Source of the DNA: Nitratireductor soli
GTDB lineage: Bacteria > Pseudomonadota > Alphaproteobacteria > Rhizobiales > Rhizobiaceae
Reading direction: 5' to 3'
Assembly: GCF_001050155.1 (NCBI RefSeq)
Contig: NZ_LFVY01000022.1
Location: 17,648 to 81,647 of the forward strand
Length of the DNA: 64,000 nucleotides
The position numbers and the translations under genes were made by a program. Positions 45,601 through 53,616 of the stretch are shown piece after piece (position 1 is the stretch's first letter; each line of letters opens with the position of its first letter). The notes under the pieces were generated by a model, which searched no databases, had not been told where the DNA came from, and saw only the letters and a list, made by a program, of their open reading frames with translations.

Positions 45601-46501
45601 CCGAGCGCTCGCCCAGACCTATGGCGTGGTCTACACGCCGGACCCGGTCTGGACCGTCGACGCCGGTTTCGAGGCCGGCAGTGTCGAGGATAGCCGCATC
45701 AATGCCAAGACAGGCAAGGAGTACTCCGATTTCGAGCGCTATGCCGGCTCACTCAGCCTGGGCTTCAAGGAAGATGAGCTGGGCCTCAGCTCCCGCGTGC
45801 GCGGCGAAGCGCGCCTCGAACGATCCGACGACGGCAGCCGCAACCGCAACACGTATCTGATGAGCGCCGGCTTGGCCTGGAAACATGATGAGAGCGGCCG
45901 GCTGCTCGGCAATATCGACGCGGTCATTACCGATGCCGATGCCGGGACCTACTACAATGGCGACTATGTCGAAGGCTCCATCGGCTACGCCTATCGGCCG
46001 ATCGACAATGATCTGCTGAATGCACTGTTCCGCTACACCTATCTGCGCGATCTGCCTGGGAACGACCAGATCAGTAGCCTGTCGCGATCGACCAACGGGC
46101 CAGAGCAACGCAGCCATATCGTCTCGGCGGACCTCACCTACGACCTGTTGCCATGGCTTTCGGTCGGCGGCAAATACGCCATGCGCATGGGCGAGATCCG
46201 CCAGCGCAAGACCGACGGCAGCGGCGCCTTCGGTGCCTGGGAGGAATCGACCGCGCATCTCGGCATCCTGCGGACCGATCTGCACATCGTGAAGAACTGG
46301 GATGCGCTGCTGGAAGGCCGGGCCTTCTTCCTGCCCGATATCAAGTCGACCGACTACGGCGCACTTGCCGCCGTCTACCGGCATGTCGGCAACAATTTCA
46401 AGGTTGGTGCCGGTTACAATTTCGGGCGTTTCTCTGACGATCTGCGTGATCTGACGCTTGACGACGGCGGTCCCTTCCTGAACGTGGTCGGCAAGTTCTG
46501 A
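42632..46501 (+). CDS. Large outer membrane beta-barrel protein, uncharacterised
   Basis: A 1289-residue exported protein. Signal peptide RTRFLLATSALSFAVAMYA with cleavage near residue 29; then a proline-rich segment (VEPIPEPPVFVPEPRPA); then about 350 residues with Ig-like beta modules (YRPGEPVQFYATSNYPAFIN, VTVYGRNVPEGYGIVAFDE). From about residue 420 to the end, amphipathic strands alternate with tight turns as in a very large barrel, and the last residue is phenylalanine (NVVGKF). The sequence DPDKYYPVYGDDS with KFYVRLERGDSHVMWGNY looks like a signature of a family of large barrels I have seen beside DUF11-repeat surface proteins, but no such partner is present. ATG 42632 has GGAAACG upstream. 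Possible roles are surface assembly or secretion; nothing specific is shown. Confidence 0.75.
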   Translation: MKRSRTRFLLATSALSFAVAMYADSGVAADLRGGVEPIPEPPVFVPEPRPARAAIFDNQPVYKGGDELPIYMGDDLPPLLEMGGACEGAACPAMVRGKVLDNSQTSPLRIGENTEQAMGGDRPSLPFMISVDGQVVDESGAIRNEGAFGVGADARPVDRQRKTDVDLSAVDIQVKFDGLDQEPLLNVSTMPMRRAYRPGEPVQFYATSNYPAFINRGEIRIYDNRREHSRKPVAVIPIRVNSEAGWVMPADPGGDYTYVLRVYDDRGRFDETVPLTLVGTRGEIIPDSGDAIAPGKAEDRTAFRNIPVYGGAVTVYGRNVPEGYGIVAFDELVPLDANGTFVTQRILPPGQHAVDIAVDGTSKGGGLYFSRDVNIPTSDWFYVALADFTIGKRTGDDGIEDVRSGEYDKVWQTGRLAFYLRGKIKGKFLLTAAADTGEDDIKNLFKDLDARDPKELLRRIDPDKYYPVYGDDSKSVDDAPTSGKFYVRLERGDSHVMWGNYKTKISGTRFLQVDRGLYGASAVLRSPGNTSFGDPRFQATGFAAQPETLPQRDEFLGTGGSAYFLKRQKVITGSETLHIEYRDKVTGRLIERRALAYGEDYNIDYLQGVVILDKPVSQATAERGPVRDGALGGYTTYIVAQYEYRARLGEADDYVFGGRAERWLKDSLRVGVTGMADNTGSADQRVYGADVRIRRSDTTYIDGEIAYSKGPGFGTSRSTDGGLTISDTPTAGRPDTKATAWSLRGQMDLKDFKQFGIPGTIGGYYESKDAGFSSVTEQITIDERLWGAHANLPLTTTMDLDVSYDDYSNGEGRRRSETEASVSWEFDAYWKAAFGVSYSKLYAPGSVASGKSGYDGTRLDAGVRIDYKQDEDTGYYGFAQTTVDRKGGIKKNDRYGVGAEMQITEKIGAEGEISWGPSGIGGLAGLTYSPTAEDKYYVGYRLDPDRANDGNYGYDLVGADRGAIVAGVKKRINDVTSAYSETNYDLFGRRRALAQTYGVVYTPDPVWTVDAGFEAGSVEDSRINAKTGKEYSDFERYAGSLSLGFKEDELGLSSRVRGEARLERSDDGSRNRNTYLMSAGLAWKHDESGRLLGNIDAVITDADAGTYYNGDYVEGSIGYAYRPIDNDLLNALFRYTYLRDLPGNDQISSLSRSTNGPEQRSHIVSADLTYDLLPWLSVGGKYAMRMGEIRQRKTDGSGAFGAWEESTAHLGILRTDLHIVKNWDALLEGRAFFLPDIKSTDYGALAAVYRHVGNNFKVGAGYNFGRFSDDLRDLTLDDGGPFLNVVGKF

Positions 46502-46508
46502 TGCCCGA

Positions 46509-46543
46509 GGCGGGCGCCCTCGTCTCAGGGGAAGGCGCCCGCC
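46509..46543 (+). terminator. Terminator hairpin after large barrel gene
   Basis: GGCGGGCGCC pairs perfectly with GGCGCCCGCC around a 15-nt loop, beginning 8 bp after the stop codon. Confidence 0.65.
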
Positions 46544-46676
46544 GCCATCATCGGCGCAGGTTTTGCCCGCGCGCCGGTGCCGAAGCGACAAGGTCAGGGT
46601 CGGACAGGGGCGAGGTTTCTGCTACTATTCCTGCCGATGACGATGGCTGCGCGCCACACCAACAGGAGTGAAGCGG

Positions 46677-47450
46677 ATGATTTATACGCGACGCAAGACG
46701 CTGAAACTTGGTCTTTCCAGCCTGGCGTGCCTCGGCGCATCCACGCTGATGCCGTTCTCCGCCCGGGGCCAGGAGGGCGGCGACCGGTACGACACCGCTG
46801 GCGGCGAGATCGTCATCCATCCGGTGGCGCACGCCTCGTTTGTCATGACGGTGCCGGGGCTTGTGATCTACAACGATCCCGTTGGCGGCGCCGATGCCTA
46901 TGCGGGACACCCCGCGCCGGACCTGATCCTGATCACCCATGAGCATGGCGATCACTACGACGCCGAAACCTTGAGCGCGCTGGTGGGCGAGAAGACCAGG
47001 CTGATCGCCAATCCAGCCGTCTTCGGCATGTTGCCGGACGCGCTGAAAGCGAAGGCCACGGCCATCGGCAATGGCGAATCGGCGACGGTCGATGCGTTGG
47101 AGATTCTGGCGATCCCTGCCTACAACACCACGCCGGACCGGCAGAAATACCATCCCGAGGGGCGCGACAATGGCTATGTGCTGACTGTAGACGGACGCCG
47201 GGTCTACATTGCCGGCGACACGGAAGACATTCCGGAAATGCGCGCCCTGAAGGACATCCACATCGCCTTCGTACCGATGAACCTGCCTTACACGATGGAT
47301 ATCGATCAGGCGAGTTCGGCGGTCGCCGAGTTCGCGCCCGCCTATGTCTATCCCTATCATTATCGCGGCCAGGATCCCGAGGCCTTCGCCGCCAAGGTGA
47401 CGGACGCCGGCGTGGCTACCCAAATCGTGCAGGGCGCCTGGTACGCCTGA
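46677..47450 (+). CDS. Tat-exported metallo-beta-lactamase-fold hydrolase (UlaG-like)
   Basis: A 257-residue hydrolase. The N-terminus has a twin-arginine signal (YTRRKTLKLGLSSLACLG), indicating export of a folded, metal-loaded enzyme to the periplasm. The metal-binding motif HEHGDHYD is intact, and later ligands lie in IAGDTEDIPEM and YPYHYRGQDPE. The arrangement is that of the UlaG/L-ascorbate-6-phosphate lactonase-like MBL subgroup. ATG 46677 is preceded by AGGAG at 46664-46668; a GTG three codons earlier is less likely. Substrate unknown. It follows the barrel gene after a terminator. Confidence 0.88.
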   Translation: MIYTRRKTLKLGLSSLACLGASTLMPFSARGQEGGDRYDTAGGEIVIHPVAHASFVMTVPGLVIYNDPVGGADAYAGHPAPDLILITHEHGDHYDAETLSALVGEKTRLIANPAVFGMLPDALKAKATAIGNGESATVDALEILAIPAYNTTPDRQKYHPEGRDNGYVLTVDGRRVYIAGDTEDIPEMRALKDIHIAFVPMNLPYTMDIDQASSAVAEFAPAYVYPYHYRGQDPEAFAAKVTDAGVATQIVQGAWYA

Positions 47451-47646
47451 TCGGCATGGCGCGGCGATGGTTCGCGCCTCCGTTGCCGCGCTGCATCCCG
47501 GCCTTGCGCTGTCTTCCTTTTCCCGTCTCGGCTTGTCGAAGGGACGAGGAGAAGGTGGCCCGGTTTCACCGAGTGTGCTGGCGGGTTTGCCAGCGAAGCG
47601 GGTTTCCACTAACCCTGCTGCGATTGCATGACAGCAGGGGTTGCCA

Positions 47647-48234
47647 ATGAAGACGATGGTGATGGCGATTGCGTTCCTTCTCGGTGCTCTGCCGCAGGCG
47701 GCGTGGGCCGAATGGAAGGCCATCGAGAAGATCGAAACCTACGCCATTTCCGGCGGCACCGGCATCGAGCTCTACCAGTCGATCGGCGCCAACGGGCCGA
47801 AAGTCGGCGTCGGCCGGGCCATCGCCTATACGGATTTCAAGCTGACCTGGCGGCGCGATTACCAGCCGAGGGGTGGCGGATGCACGCTGGCCTCGGCCAA
47901 GCCGAAACTGATCATCACCTACCGCCTGCCGAAGCCGTCCGGCCGGCTGCCGGCAAGCACGCAACGCCTGTGGGACATTTTCATCGCCGGCGTCGAGGCG
48001 CATGAGCGCGTTCATGGCGCCTACATCGTTGCGATGGTGAAGGAGATCGAAGCAGTCTCGGTCGGCCTGAGCGCGCAGAACGATCCGAAGTGTCAGAAAG
48101 TGCGCCAGGAACTGCAAAAACACCTGGGTCGCCTGTCGCAGGCGCAGCGGAAGAAGGGCAGGGATTTCGACCGCGAGGAGATGAGCGAGGGCGGCAATGT
48201 CCACCGGCTGGTGCTGGGACTGGTGAATGGCTGA
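47647..48234 (+). CDS. DUF922 predicted zinc protease, exported
   Basis: A 195-residue protein with a signal peptide (KTMVMAIAFLLGALPQAAWA) and a DUF922 domain. The metallopeptidase-like motif EAHERVHGAYI supplies HExxH; GGGCTLASAKPKLIITYRLP is the preceding family segment. The start is ATG 47647. Its Shine-Dalgarno (AGGGG) lies within a hairpin (47611-47620 with 47632-47642), which might limit translation. The stop codon at 48232-48234 overlaps the start of the short toxin remnant at 48227. Confidence 0.85.
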   Translation: MKTMVMAIAFLLGALPQAAWAEWKAIEKIETYAISGGTGIELYQSIGANGPKVGVGRAIAYTDFKLTWRRDYQPRGGGCTLASAKPKLIITYRLPKPSGRLPASTQRLWDIFIAGVEAHERVHGAYIVAMVKEIEAVSVGLSAQNDPKCQKVRQELQKHLGRLSQAQRKKGRDFDREEMSEGGNVHRLVLGLVNG

Positions 48235-48310
48235 CTGGCGGGTCATCATGCAGGATGGCGAGGTTCTGGACGTTCTGCGCATTGGGCCGCGTGGCGGCGT
48301 TTACGATTGA
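48227..48310 (+). pseudogene. C-terminal remnant of a RelE/ParE-type toxin
   Basis: A 27-codon frame (MADWRVIMQDGEVLDVLRIG...GGVYD) that looks like only the last two beta strands of a RelE/ParE toxin (the usual YRVIY..DGEVVVLRIGHR..VYR ending). Its TGA overlaps the ATG at 48310 of the downstream antitoxin in the TGATG arrangement typical of toxin-antitoxin operons. The rest of the toxin is absent; DUF922 coding sequence occupies its place. The similarity is by eye. Confidence 0.5.
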
Positions 48311-48321
48311 TGGAGGCCGGC

Positions 48322-48651
48322 ATGGGCGAGATGGTGACGATCACCCGCGAGGAGTATTCAAAACTGCTTGAGGCGGCCGAGGATCTGGCCGACATCGAAG
48401 CCTATGATAGGGCAAGGCGCGATCCGGGTGCGGCCATTCCGGCGGACAGCGTTCGGCGCATGGTCGATGGAGAAAGCCCGTTGCGAGTGTTCCGCGACCT
48501 GCGGGGGCTGACGCAGATGCAGCTTGCCGAACGCGCGAGTGTGAACCGGGTGCAGATCGCCGATATCGAGGCGGGGAGGAAGACGGGGTCTGTGCAGACG
48601 CTGCACAAGCTGGCGGAGGCTTTGGAGATTTCGATTGACGATCTGGTGTGA
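48322..48651 (+). CDS. XRE-family antitoxin-like DNA-binding protein
   Basis: A 109-residue protein of the antitoxin/regulator type found downstream of RelE-like toxins. An N-terminal helical segment (VTITREEYSKLLEAAEDLADIEAYDRARRD) is followed by a Cro/C1-type helix-turn-helix (LRGLTQMQLAERASVNRVQIADIEAGRKTGSVQTLHKLAEAL). ATG 48322 has GGAGG five bases upstream; ATG 48310, overlapping the toxin remnant stop, is an alternative. With the toxin reduced to a fragment it appears to be an orphan antitoxin or has become a free regulator. Confidence 0.82.
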   Translation: MGEMVTITREEYSKLLEAAEDLADIEAYDRARRDPGAAIPADSVRRMVDGESPLRVFRDLRGLTQMQLAERASVNRVQIADIEAGRKTGSVQTLHKLAEALEISIDDLV

Positions 48652-48678
48652 AGGTGGCGTCCGCAAGGCGCTTCAACT

Positions 48679-49032
48679 TCATTCGCTGCGCAAAATCTTT
48701 TCCATCGCCTTGCCCCGCGCCAACTCGTCGACCAGCTTGTCGAGGTAGCGGATTTCCCGCATGACCGGGTCCTCGATTGCCTCGACGCGGACGCCGCAGA
48801 TCACGCCTCTGATCAAGGCTCGGGCGGGATTGAGTTTAGGAGCGTTGGCGAAGAACGTCTCAATGTCGGTCCGTGCCTCCAGGACGGTTTCAAGGCCGTC
48901 ACGATCATAGCCTGTCAGCCAGACGATGATCTGATCGACCTCAGCTTTCGAGCGTCCCTTCCTCTCCGCCTTAGCCACGTAATGCGGGTAGACGCTCGCG
49001 AAACTCATCGAATAGATTCGGTGCTTTGTCAT
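48679..49032 (-). CDS. DUF2200-family protein
   Basis: A 117-residue cytoplasmic protein closely matching DUF2200 ([28 protein letters not shown]..., [60 protein letters not shown]). No function is known for the family. ATG 49032 is the family start; the frame is open upstream. It lies 78 bp after mccB on the same strand and is convergent with the XRE antitoxin. Confidence 0.9.
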   Translation of the reverse strand: MTKHRIYSMSFASVYPHYVAKAERKGRSKAEVDQIIVWLTGYDRDGLETVLEARTDIETFFANAPKLNPARALIRGVICGVRVEAIEDPVMREIRYLDKLVDELARGKAMEKILRSE

Positions 49033-49110
49033 GATGGCTCCAAGGACGGGTCGTCGAAGCACGCCTGAGACGCAGGCCATCTTCATGGACACGATCACGG
49101 ACCATGCAGA

Positions 49111-50718
49111 TCACATCCGAAACACGCCGAACTTCGTCTCGCCGATCTCCGCATTCAACGCCGCCCCAAGGCTCAGCGCCAGCACTTCGCGTGTTTTGGC
49201 CGGGTCGACGATGCCATCGTCCCACAGCCTTGCACTGGAATAAAGCGGATGGCCCTCGCGCTCGTATTTTTCCAGGATCGGCCGGCGGAATTCGGCTTCC
49301 TCCTCGGCCGACCACGCGCCGCCACGCCGCTCGATGCCCTCGCGCTTGACGATGGACAGGACGGTGGCTGCCTGCTCGCCGCCCATGACGGAGATGCGCG
49401 CATTGGGCCACATCCACAGGAAGCGGGGCGAATAGGCGCGGCCGCACATGCCGTAATTGCCGGCGCCGAAGGAGCCGCCGATGATCGCCGTCACCTTCGG
49501 CACGCCCGCCGTGGCGACCGCCGTCACCAGCTTGGCCCCGTCGCGGGCGATGCCGCCCGCCTCGTATTTGCGCCCCACCATGAAGCCGGTGATGTTCTGC
49601 AGGAAGACCAGCGGAATCTTGCGCTGGCAGCACAATTCGATGAAATGCGCGCCCTTCAGCGCGCTTTCGGAAAACAGCACGCCATTGTTGGCGATGATGC
49701 CGACCGGGATGCCATGCAGATGGGCGAAGCCGGTGACCAGCGTCGTGCCGTAATTGGCCTTGAACTCGTCGAACTCCGATCCGTCGACCGTGCGGGCGAT
49801 GACCTCGCGCACGTCATAGGGCTGGCGCGTGTCGGAGGGGATGATGCCGTAGATCTCGCGCGGATCGTAGAGCGGCGGAATCGCCTTTTGAAGATCAAGC
49901 GCTATCGTCTTCTTTCGATTGAGGTTTCGAACGATGCGGCGAACGATGGCCAGCGCGTGGTCGTCGTTCAGCGCATAGTGGTCGGCCACCCCCGATTCGC
50001 GCGTGTGGACCTCGGCGCCGCCGAGCTCTTCCGCCGTCACCACCTCGCCGGTGGCCGCCTTCACCAGCGGCGGGCCGCCGAGGAAGATGGTCGCCTGGCC
50101 CTTGACCATGATGGTCTCGTCGCTCATCGCCGGCACATAGGCGCCGCCCGCCGTGCACGAACCCATGACGCAGGCGATCTGCGGGATTCCGCGCGCCGAC
50201 ATGTTGGCCTGGTTGTAGAAGATGCGGCCGAAATGCTCGCGGTCGGGAAACACCTCGTCCTGGTTGGGGAGGTTGGCGCCGCCCGAATCGACCAGATAGA
50301 CGCAGGGCAGGTTGTTTTCGAGCGCGATCTCCTGCGCCCGCAAATGCTTCTTCACCGTCAGCGGGTAATAGGTGCCGCCCTTGACCGTCGCGTCGTTGAC
50401 GACGACGACGCATTCGCGCCCCTCGATGCGCCCGACGCCGGCGATCAAGCCAGCGGACGCAATGTCGCCGCTGTACATGCCGTGGGCGGCGAACTGGCCG
50501 ATCTCGAGGAATGGCGCGCCGACATCGAGCAATTGCGCCAGCCGCTCGCGCGGCAGGAGCTTGCCGCGCTTGACATGCCGCTCGCGCGCCTCGTCCGGCC
50601 CGCCGCGGGCGATGATTGCGGCCTTATCGGCCATTTCGGCCACCAGGGCGCTCATGCGCGCGGCATTGGCCTTGAAGGTATCGGAGGAGGGGGCGAGTTG
50701 GGACTTTATGACGGGCAT
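49111..50718 (-). CDS. mccB: Methylcrotonyl-CoA carboxylase carboxyltransferase (beta) subunit
   Basis: Transfers carboxyl from biotin to 3-methylcrotonyl-CoA, giving 3-methylglutaconyl-CoA in leucine degradation. The 535-residue length and sequence fit MccB: N-terminal crotonase-like half with [20 protein letters not shown] and [20 protein letters not shown], CoA site [17 protein letters not shown], and C-terminal half with [20 protein letters not shown] and [12 protein letters not shown] 50718 is 8 bp after the vapC stop, so it is probably transcribed together with vapBC and ivd. Confidence 0.95.
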   Translation of the reverse strand: MPVIKSQLAPSSDTFKANAARMSALVAEMADKAAIIARGGPDEARERHVKRGKLLPRERLAQLLDVGAPFLEIGQFAAHGMYSGDIASAGLIAGVGRIEGRECVVVVNDATVKGGTYYPLTVKKHLRAQEIALENNLPCVYLVDSGGANLPNQDEVFPDREHFGRIFYNQANMSARGIPQIACVMGSCTAGGAYVPAMSDETIMVKGQATIFLGGPPLVKAATGEVVTAEELGGAEVHTRESGVADHYALNDDHALAIVRRIVRNLNRKKTIALDLQKAIPPLYDPREIYGIIPSDTRQPYDVREVIARTVDGSEFDEFKANYGTTLVTGFAHLHGIPVGIIANNGVLFSESALKGAHFIELCCQRKIPLVFLQNITGFMVGRKYEAGGIARDGAKLVTAVATAGVPKVTAIIGGSFGAGNYGMCGRAYSPRFLWMWPNARISVMGGEQAATVLSIVKREGIERRGGAWSAEEEAEFRRPILEKYEREGHPLYSSARLWDDGIVDPAKTREVLALSLGAALNAEIGETKFGVFRM

Positions 50719-50726
50719 TGGAGCCT

Positions 50727-51110
50727 CTAGCGGATGAGTTCGATTTTGCAGCCGAGATCGAAAGCGGCCCAAATGCGGTCGGCGGTGACGGCCGTGCCAT
50801 CGTGGCGAATGGCAGTGGCGAGGCACGCCCGATCGCCAAGAGAAAGGGTGCCCTTTGGAGCGTATGCGAAAAGCCGGCCCGCCAGGATTGCGACATCCTC
50901 GTCAAAACTGGTTACATCGATATTGCTGTCTTGCACATAGTCCAGCGCTATCTGCTCCGGAATGCTCCGTTCTATGCATTTCGACACGATTTCAGCGAGC
51001 GTGACACTGCTGATGATTCCGCCACGCGCCAGCCGGGCGGCTGTCTCCTGGCCCGGCTCTCCAAAAACGACCGCCAATATCGCGGATGTATCGATAATAT
51101 ACGGCGTCAT
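50727..51110 (-). CDS. vapC: VapC-family PIN-domain toxin
   Basis: A 127-residue PIN ribonuclease. The acidic residues of the PIN active site are present: Asp7 in IIDTSAIL, Glu in [10 protein letters not shown], Asp in [12 protein letters not shown] and Asp in VTADRIW. It overlaps the antitoxin stop by four bases and ends 8 bp before mccB, so the pair sits inside the leucine operon. Such toxins cleave specific RNAs when the antitoxin is degraded. The start is ATG 51110; the upstream open frame overlaps the antitoxin further and is unlikely. Confidence 0.92.
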   Translation of the reverse strand: MTPYIIDTSAILAVVFGEPGQETAARLARGGIISSVTLAEIVSKCIERSIPEQIALDYVQDSNIDVTSFDEDVAILAGRLFAYAPKGTLSLGDRACLATAIRHDGTAVTADRIWAAFDLGCKIELIR

Positions 51111-51481
51111 TCGAGCGGCGGCAGTCCGTGTGCCTTGCGCCATTCATTTGCCTCTTCAAGCTCCTTGCCGGCTTCTTCCCGGCGTTCCTCGATAAGCTCG
51201 TCGACCAGGCTCACTCCCGGGTTGCTGGCCTTGAATTCGTTGGCAAAGGCTTGCACGCGCTTGAGTGCCACGGACGGGGATACGATGCGGAACTCGCCGT
51301 CCACCACCTTGGCCGTCACTGTGTCTCCCGGTGCCACCATCATGGCGGCGCGCATTTCTGCCGGAATGACGATGCGCCCCGCACTGTCGATCTTGAGACG
51401 CGTATGGGCCACCGAGCGCAATTCCCCGGCTCGATGCTCGAGCGATTGCGGTTCCTCAGAAAAACCCTTCGTGCGCGGCAT
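51107..51481 (-). CDS. vapB: AbrB/MazE-type antitoxin (VapB)
   Basis: A 124-residue antitoxin with a swapped-hairpin AbrB DNA-binding domain at about residues 26-72 (RLKIDSAGRIVIPAEMRAAMMVAPGDTVTAKVVDGEFRI) and a long charged C-terminal helix (LVDELIEERREEAGKELEEANEWRKAHGL) that should wrap the toxin. AGGAG precedes ATG 51481. It is coupled to vapC by ATGA-type overlap and would autoregulate the pair; the downstream mccB may be affected. Confidence 0.9.
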   Translation of the reverse strand: MPRTKGFSEEPQSLEHRAGELRSVAHTRLKIDSAGRIVIPAEMRAAMMVAPGDTVTAKVVDGEFRIVSPSVALKRVQAFANEFKASNPGVSLVDELIEERREEAGKELEEANEWRKAHGLPPLE

Positions 51482-51568
51482 GGTTGGTCACTCCTGTCAT
51501 TCACTCCTTAAAATGCCATATAGAGAGAGAATTGGCAATTTTGACTGCTTCTGCCATCCGCTGCCAGA

Positions 51569-52732
51569 TCAAGCCATCTCCTCCACGATCTCCCGGCCGA
51601 TCAGCCAGCGGCGGATTTCGCTCGTGCCGGCGCCGATCTCGTAGAGCTTGGCGTCGCGCAGGAGGCGGCCCGTGGGGAACTCGTTGACATAGCCGTTGCC
51701 GCCCAAGAGCTGGATCGCGTCGAGCGCCGTCTGGGTCGCCTTCTCGGCGGCGTAGAGAATGCAGCCGGCGGCATCCTTGCGCGTTGTCTCGCCCCGGTCG
51801 CAGGCCGATGCCACGGCGTAGACATAAGCGCGGCAGGCGTTCATCGTCGTGTACATGTCGGCCAGCTTGCCCTGGACGAGCTGGAAGGCGCCGATCGGCT
51901 GGCCGAACTGCTGACGCTCGCCGACATAGGGCACGGCGACATCCATGCAGGCGGCCATGATGCCGACCGGGCCGCCGGCCAGCACGACACGCTCATAGTC
52001 GAGGCCGGACATCAATATGTTGACGCCCTTGCCCTCCTCGCCGAGCACGTTCTCATAGGGCACCTCGACATTGTCGAACACCAGTTCGCCGGTGTTGGAG
52101 CCACGCATGCCGAGCTTGTCGAGCTTCTGCGCCACGGAAAAGCCGGCCATGCCGCGCTCGACGATGAAGGCGGTGATGCCGCGCGGTCCGGCGTCGGGCG
52201 CGGTCTTGGCGTAGACCACCAGCGTGCCGGCATCCGGCCCGTTGGTGATCCACATCTTCGAGCCGTTGAGGACGTAGCGGTCGTTCTTCTTGTCGGCGCG
52301 CAGCTTCATCGAGACGACGTCGGAACCGGCGCCCGTCTCCGACATGGCAAGCGCGCCGACCGTTTCGCCCGAACACAGCGGCGGCAGGTATTTTTGCTTC
52401 TGCGCGTCATTGCCCCAGCGGCGGATCTGGTTGACGCAGAGATTGGAATGGGCGCCGTAGGACAGGCCGACGGAGGCCGAGGCGCGAGAAATCTCCTCCA
52501 TCGCCACCACATGCGCCAGATAGCCGAGGCCGGAGCCGCCGAAATCCGGGTCGACGGTCATGCCGAGCAGGCCGAGCGCCCCCATCTCCCGCCACAAGGG
52601 GGCGGGGAATTCATTGCTGGCGTCGATCTCGCCGGCGAGCGGGGCGATCTTCTCGCGGGCGAAGCGCTGCACCATGTCGCGCAGCGCGTCGATGTCCTCG
52701 CCAAGGCCGAAATTCATCGATCCCGTATACAT
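51569..52732 (-). CDS. ivd: Isovaleryl-CoA dehydrogenase
   Basis: FAD-dependent acyl-CoA dehydrogenase oxidising isovaleryl-CoA to 3-methylcrotonyl-CoA in leucine catabolism and passing electrons to ETF. The 387-residue length is typical. Family features: [25 protein letters not shown]/substrate segment [36 protein letters not shown], and the C-terminal [34 protein letters not shown]. Assignment as isovaleryl-specific is supported by the downstream carboxylase gene mccB. It follows the TetR gene by 21 bp. Confidence 0.94.
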   Translation of the reverse strand: MYTGSMNFGLGEDIDALRDMVQRFAREKIAPLAGEIDASNEFPAPLWREMGALGLLGMTVDPDFGGSGLGYLAHVVAMEEISRASASVGLSYGAHSNLCVNQIRRWGNDAQKQKYLPPLCSGETVGALAMSETGAGSDVVSMKLRADKKNDRYVLNGSKMWITNGPDAGTLVVYAKTAPDAGPRGITAFIVERGMAGFSVAQKLDKLGMRGSNTGELVFDNVEVPYENVLGEEGKGVNILMSGLDYERVVLAGGPVGIMAACMDVAVPYVGERQQFGQPIGAFQLVQGKLADMYTTMNACRAYVYAVASACDRGETTRKDAAGCILYAAEKATQTALDAIQLLGGNGYVNEFPTGRLLRDAKLYEIGAGTSEIRRWLIGREIVEEMA

Positions 52733-52753
52733 GGTCTCCTCCCGTTCTCCGCC

Positions 52754-53401
52754 TCAATCGCCGGCACGCGCCTTGCGGGGCCGTTGGCTTCCCGTATTCG
52801 CGCATCCGACGAGGCGCATGGTCATGGTGTGATAGGTAGCGGCCACCTGGTCTTCGGAAAGGCGCTCGTCGGGCCGGAACCAGACGATGACGCCGGTGAT
52901 CATCTGGATGATGGCCATGGCCGTCAGCGCCACGTCCTCGACGGTGAAGACGCCGGCCTCGGCCCCGTCGCGCAAAATGCCGCGCAGCGCCCCCTCATAG
53001 TCGGCGCGCAGGGCCAGAACATGCGCCAGCCGCGCGTCCGACAGGCTGCGCAGCTCCAGATTGTTGACATGGGTCGAGGCGCGCCGTGCCAGGTGAAAGC
53101 GGATGTGGTTTTCGACGAAGGCGGCGAGTTGGCCCGCCGGGCTCCTGTTTTCGGAGCCTTCGGCGGGCCGCGCTTCCCCCCAGGAAGCAATCAGACCGTC
53201 CATGTGGGTGCACATGAGCGAATAAAGCAGCTCTTCCTTGGTCGGGAAGTAGCGATAGAGGGCGGCCGGCTGCACGCCGACTTCAGCGGCGAGCTGGCGC
53301 ATCGACATGGCCTCGAAGCCAAGCCGGGCGATCAGCGACACCGCCGCCTCGCGGATCGCCGCTTCGGTCTTCTCGCCGTCCGAACCCGTGGTGCGCGCCA
53401 T
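52754..53401 (-). CDS. TetR/AcrR-family regulator
   Basis: A 215-residue repressor-type protein. The N-terminal helix-turn-helix reads AAVSLIARLGFEAMSMRQLAAEVGVQPAALYRYFPTKEELL in outline; the helical ligand domain follows (from about residue 85). It is the first gene of the tetR-ivd-vapBC-mccB unit and probably senses an acyl-CoA of the pathway, by analogy with TetR-type regulators of branched-chain catabolism. A palindrome just upstream is its likely operator. Start ATG 53401. Confidence 0.9.
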   Translation of the reverse strand: MARTTGSDGEKTEAAIREAAVSLIARLGFEAMSMRQLAAEVGVQPAALYRYFPTKEELLYSLMCTHMDGLIASWGEARPAEGSENRSPAGQLAAFVENHIRFHLARRASTHVNNLELRSLSDARLAHVLALRADYEGALRGILRDGAEAGVFTVEDVALTAMAIIQMITGVIVWFRPDERLSEDQVAATYHTMTMRLVGCANTGSQRPRKARAGD

Positions 53402-53427
53402 GGATGGCCTCCTTGGCGGGATTATTA

Positions 53428-53443
53428 AAACGAACGTTCAATT
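53428..53443. promoter_or_regulatory. Candidate TetR operator
   Basis: AAACGAACGTTCAATT contains the perfect palindrome GAACGTTC (53432-53439) 31 bp upstream of the TetR start, within an AT-rich tract. Autoregulation of the tetR-ivd unit is inferred. Confidence 0.5.
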
Positions 53444-53616
53444 AATTCAAGAGGTGAGTGGGGAGGGGGAGGTAGAGGCAGTGTTGGGGTGTGATTGAAA
53501 GGCGGAGCGGTGTGGCGGGGAGGGCGCTCTCGCAAGCCGACCTCACGGACGAGAGGCTTTTGGATTGGCCTGCAGCGATTCCGTATGCGCATGTCGGTGT
53601 GCAGCTGCAGGCAATT

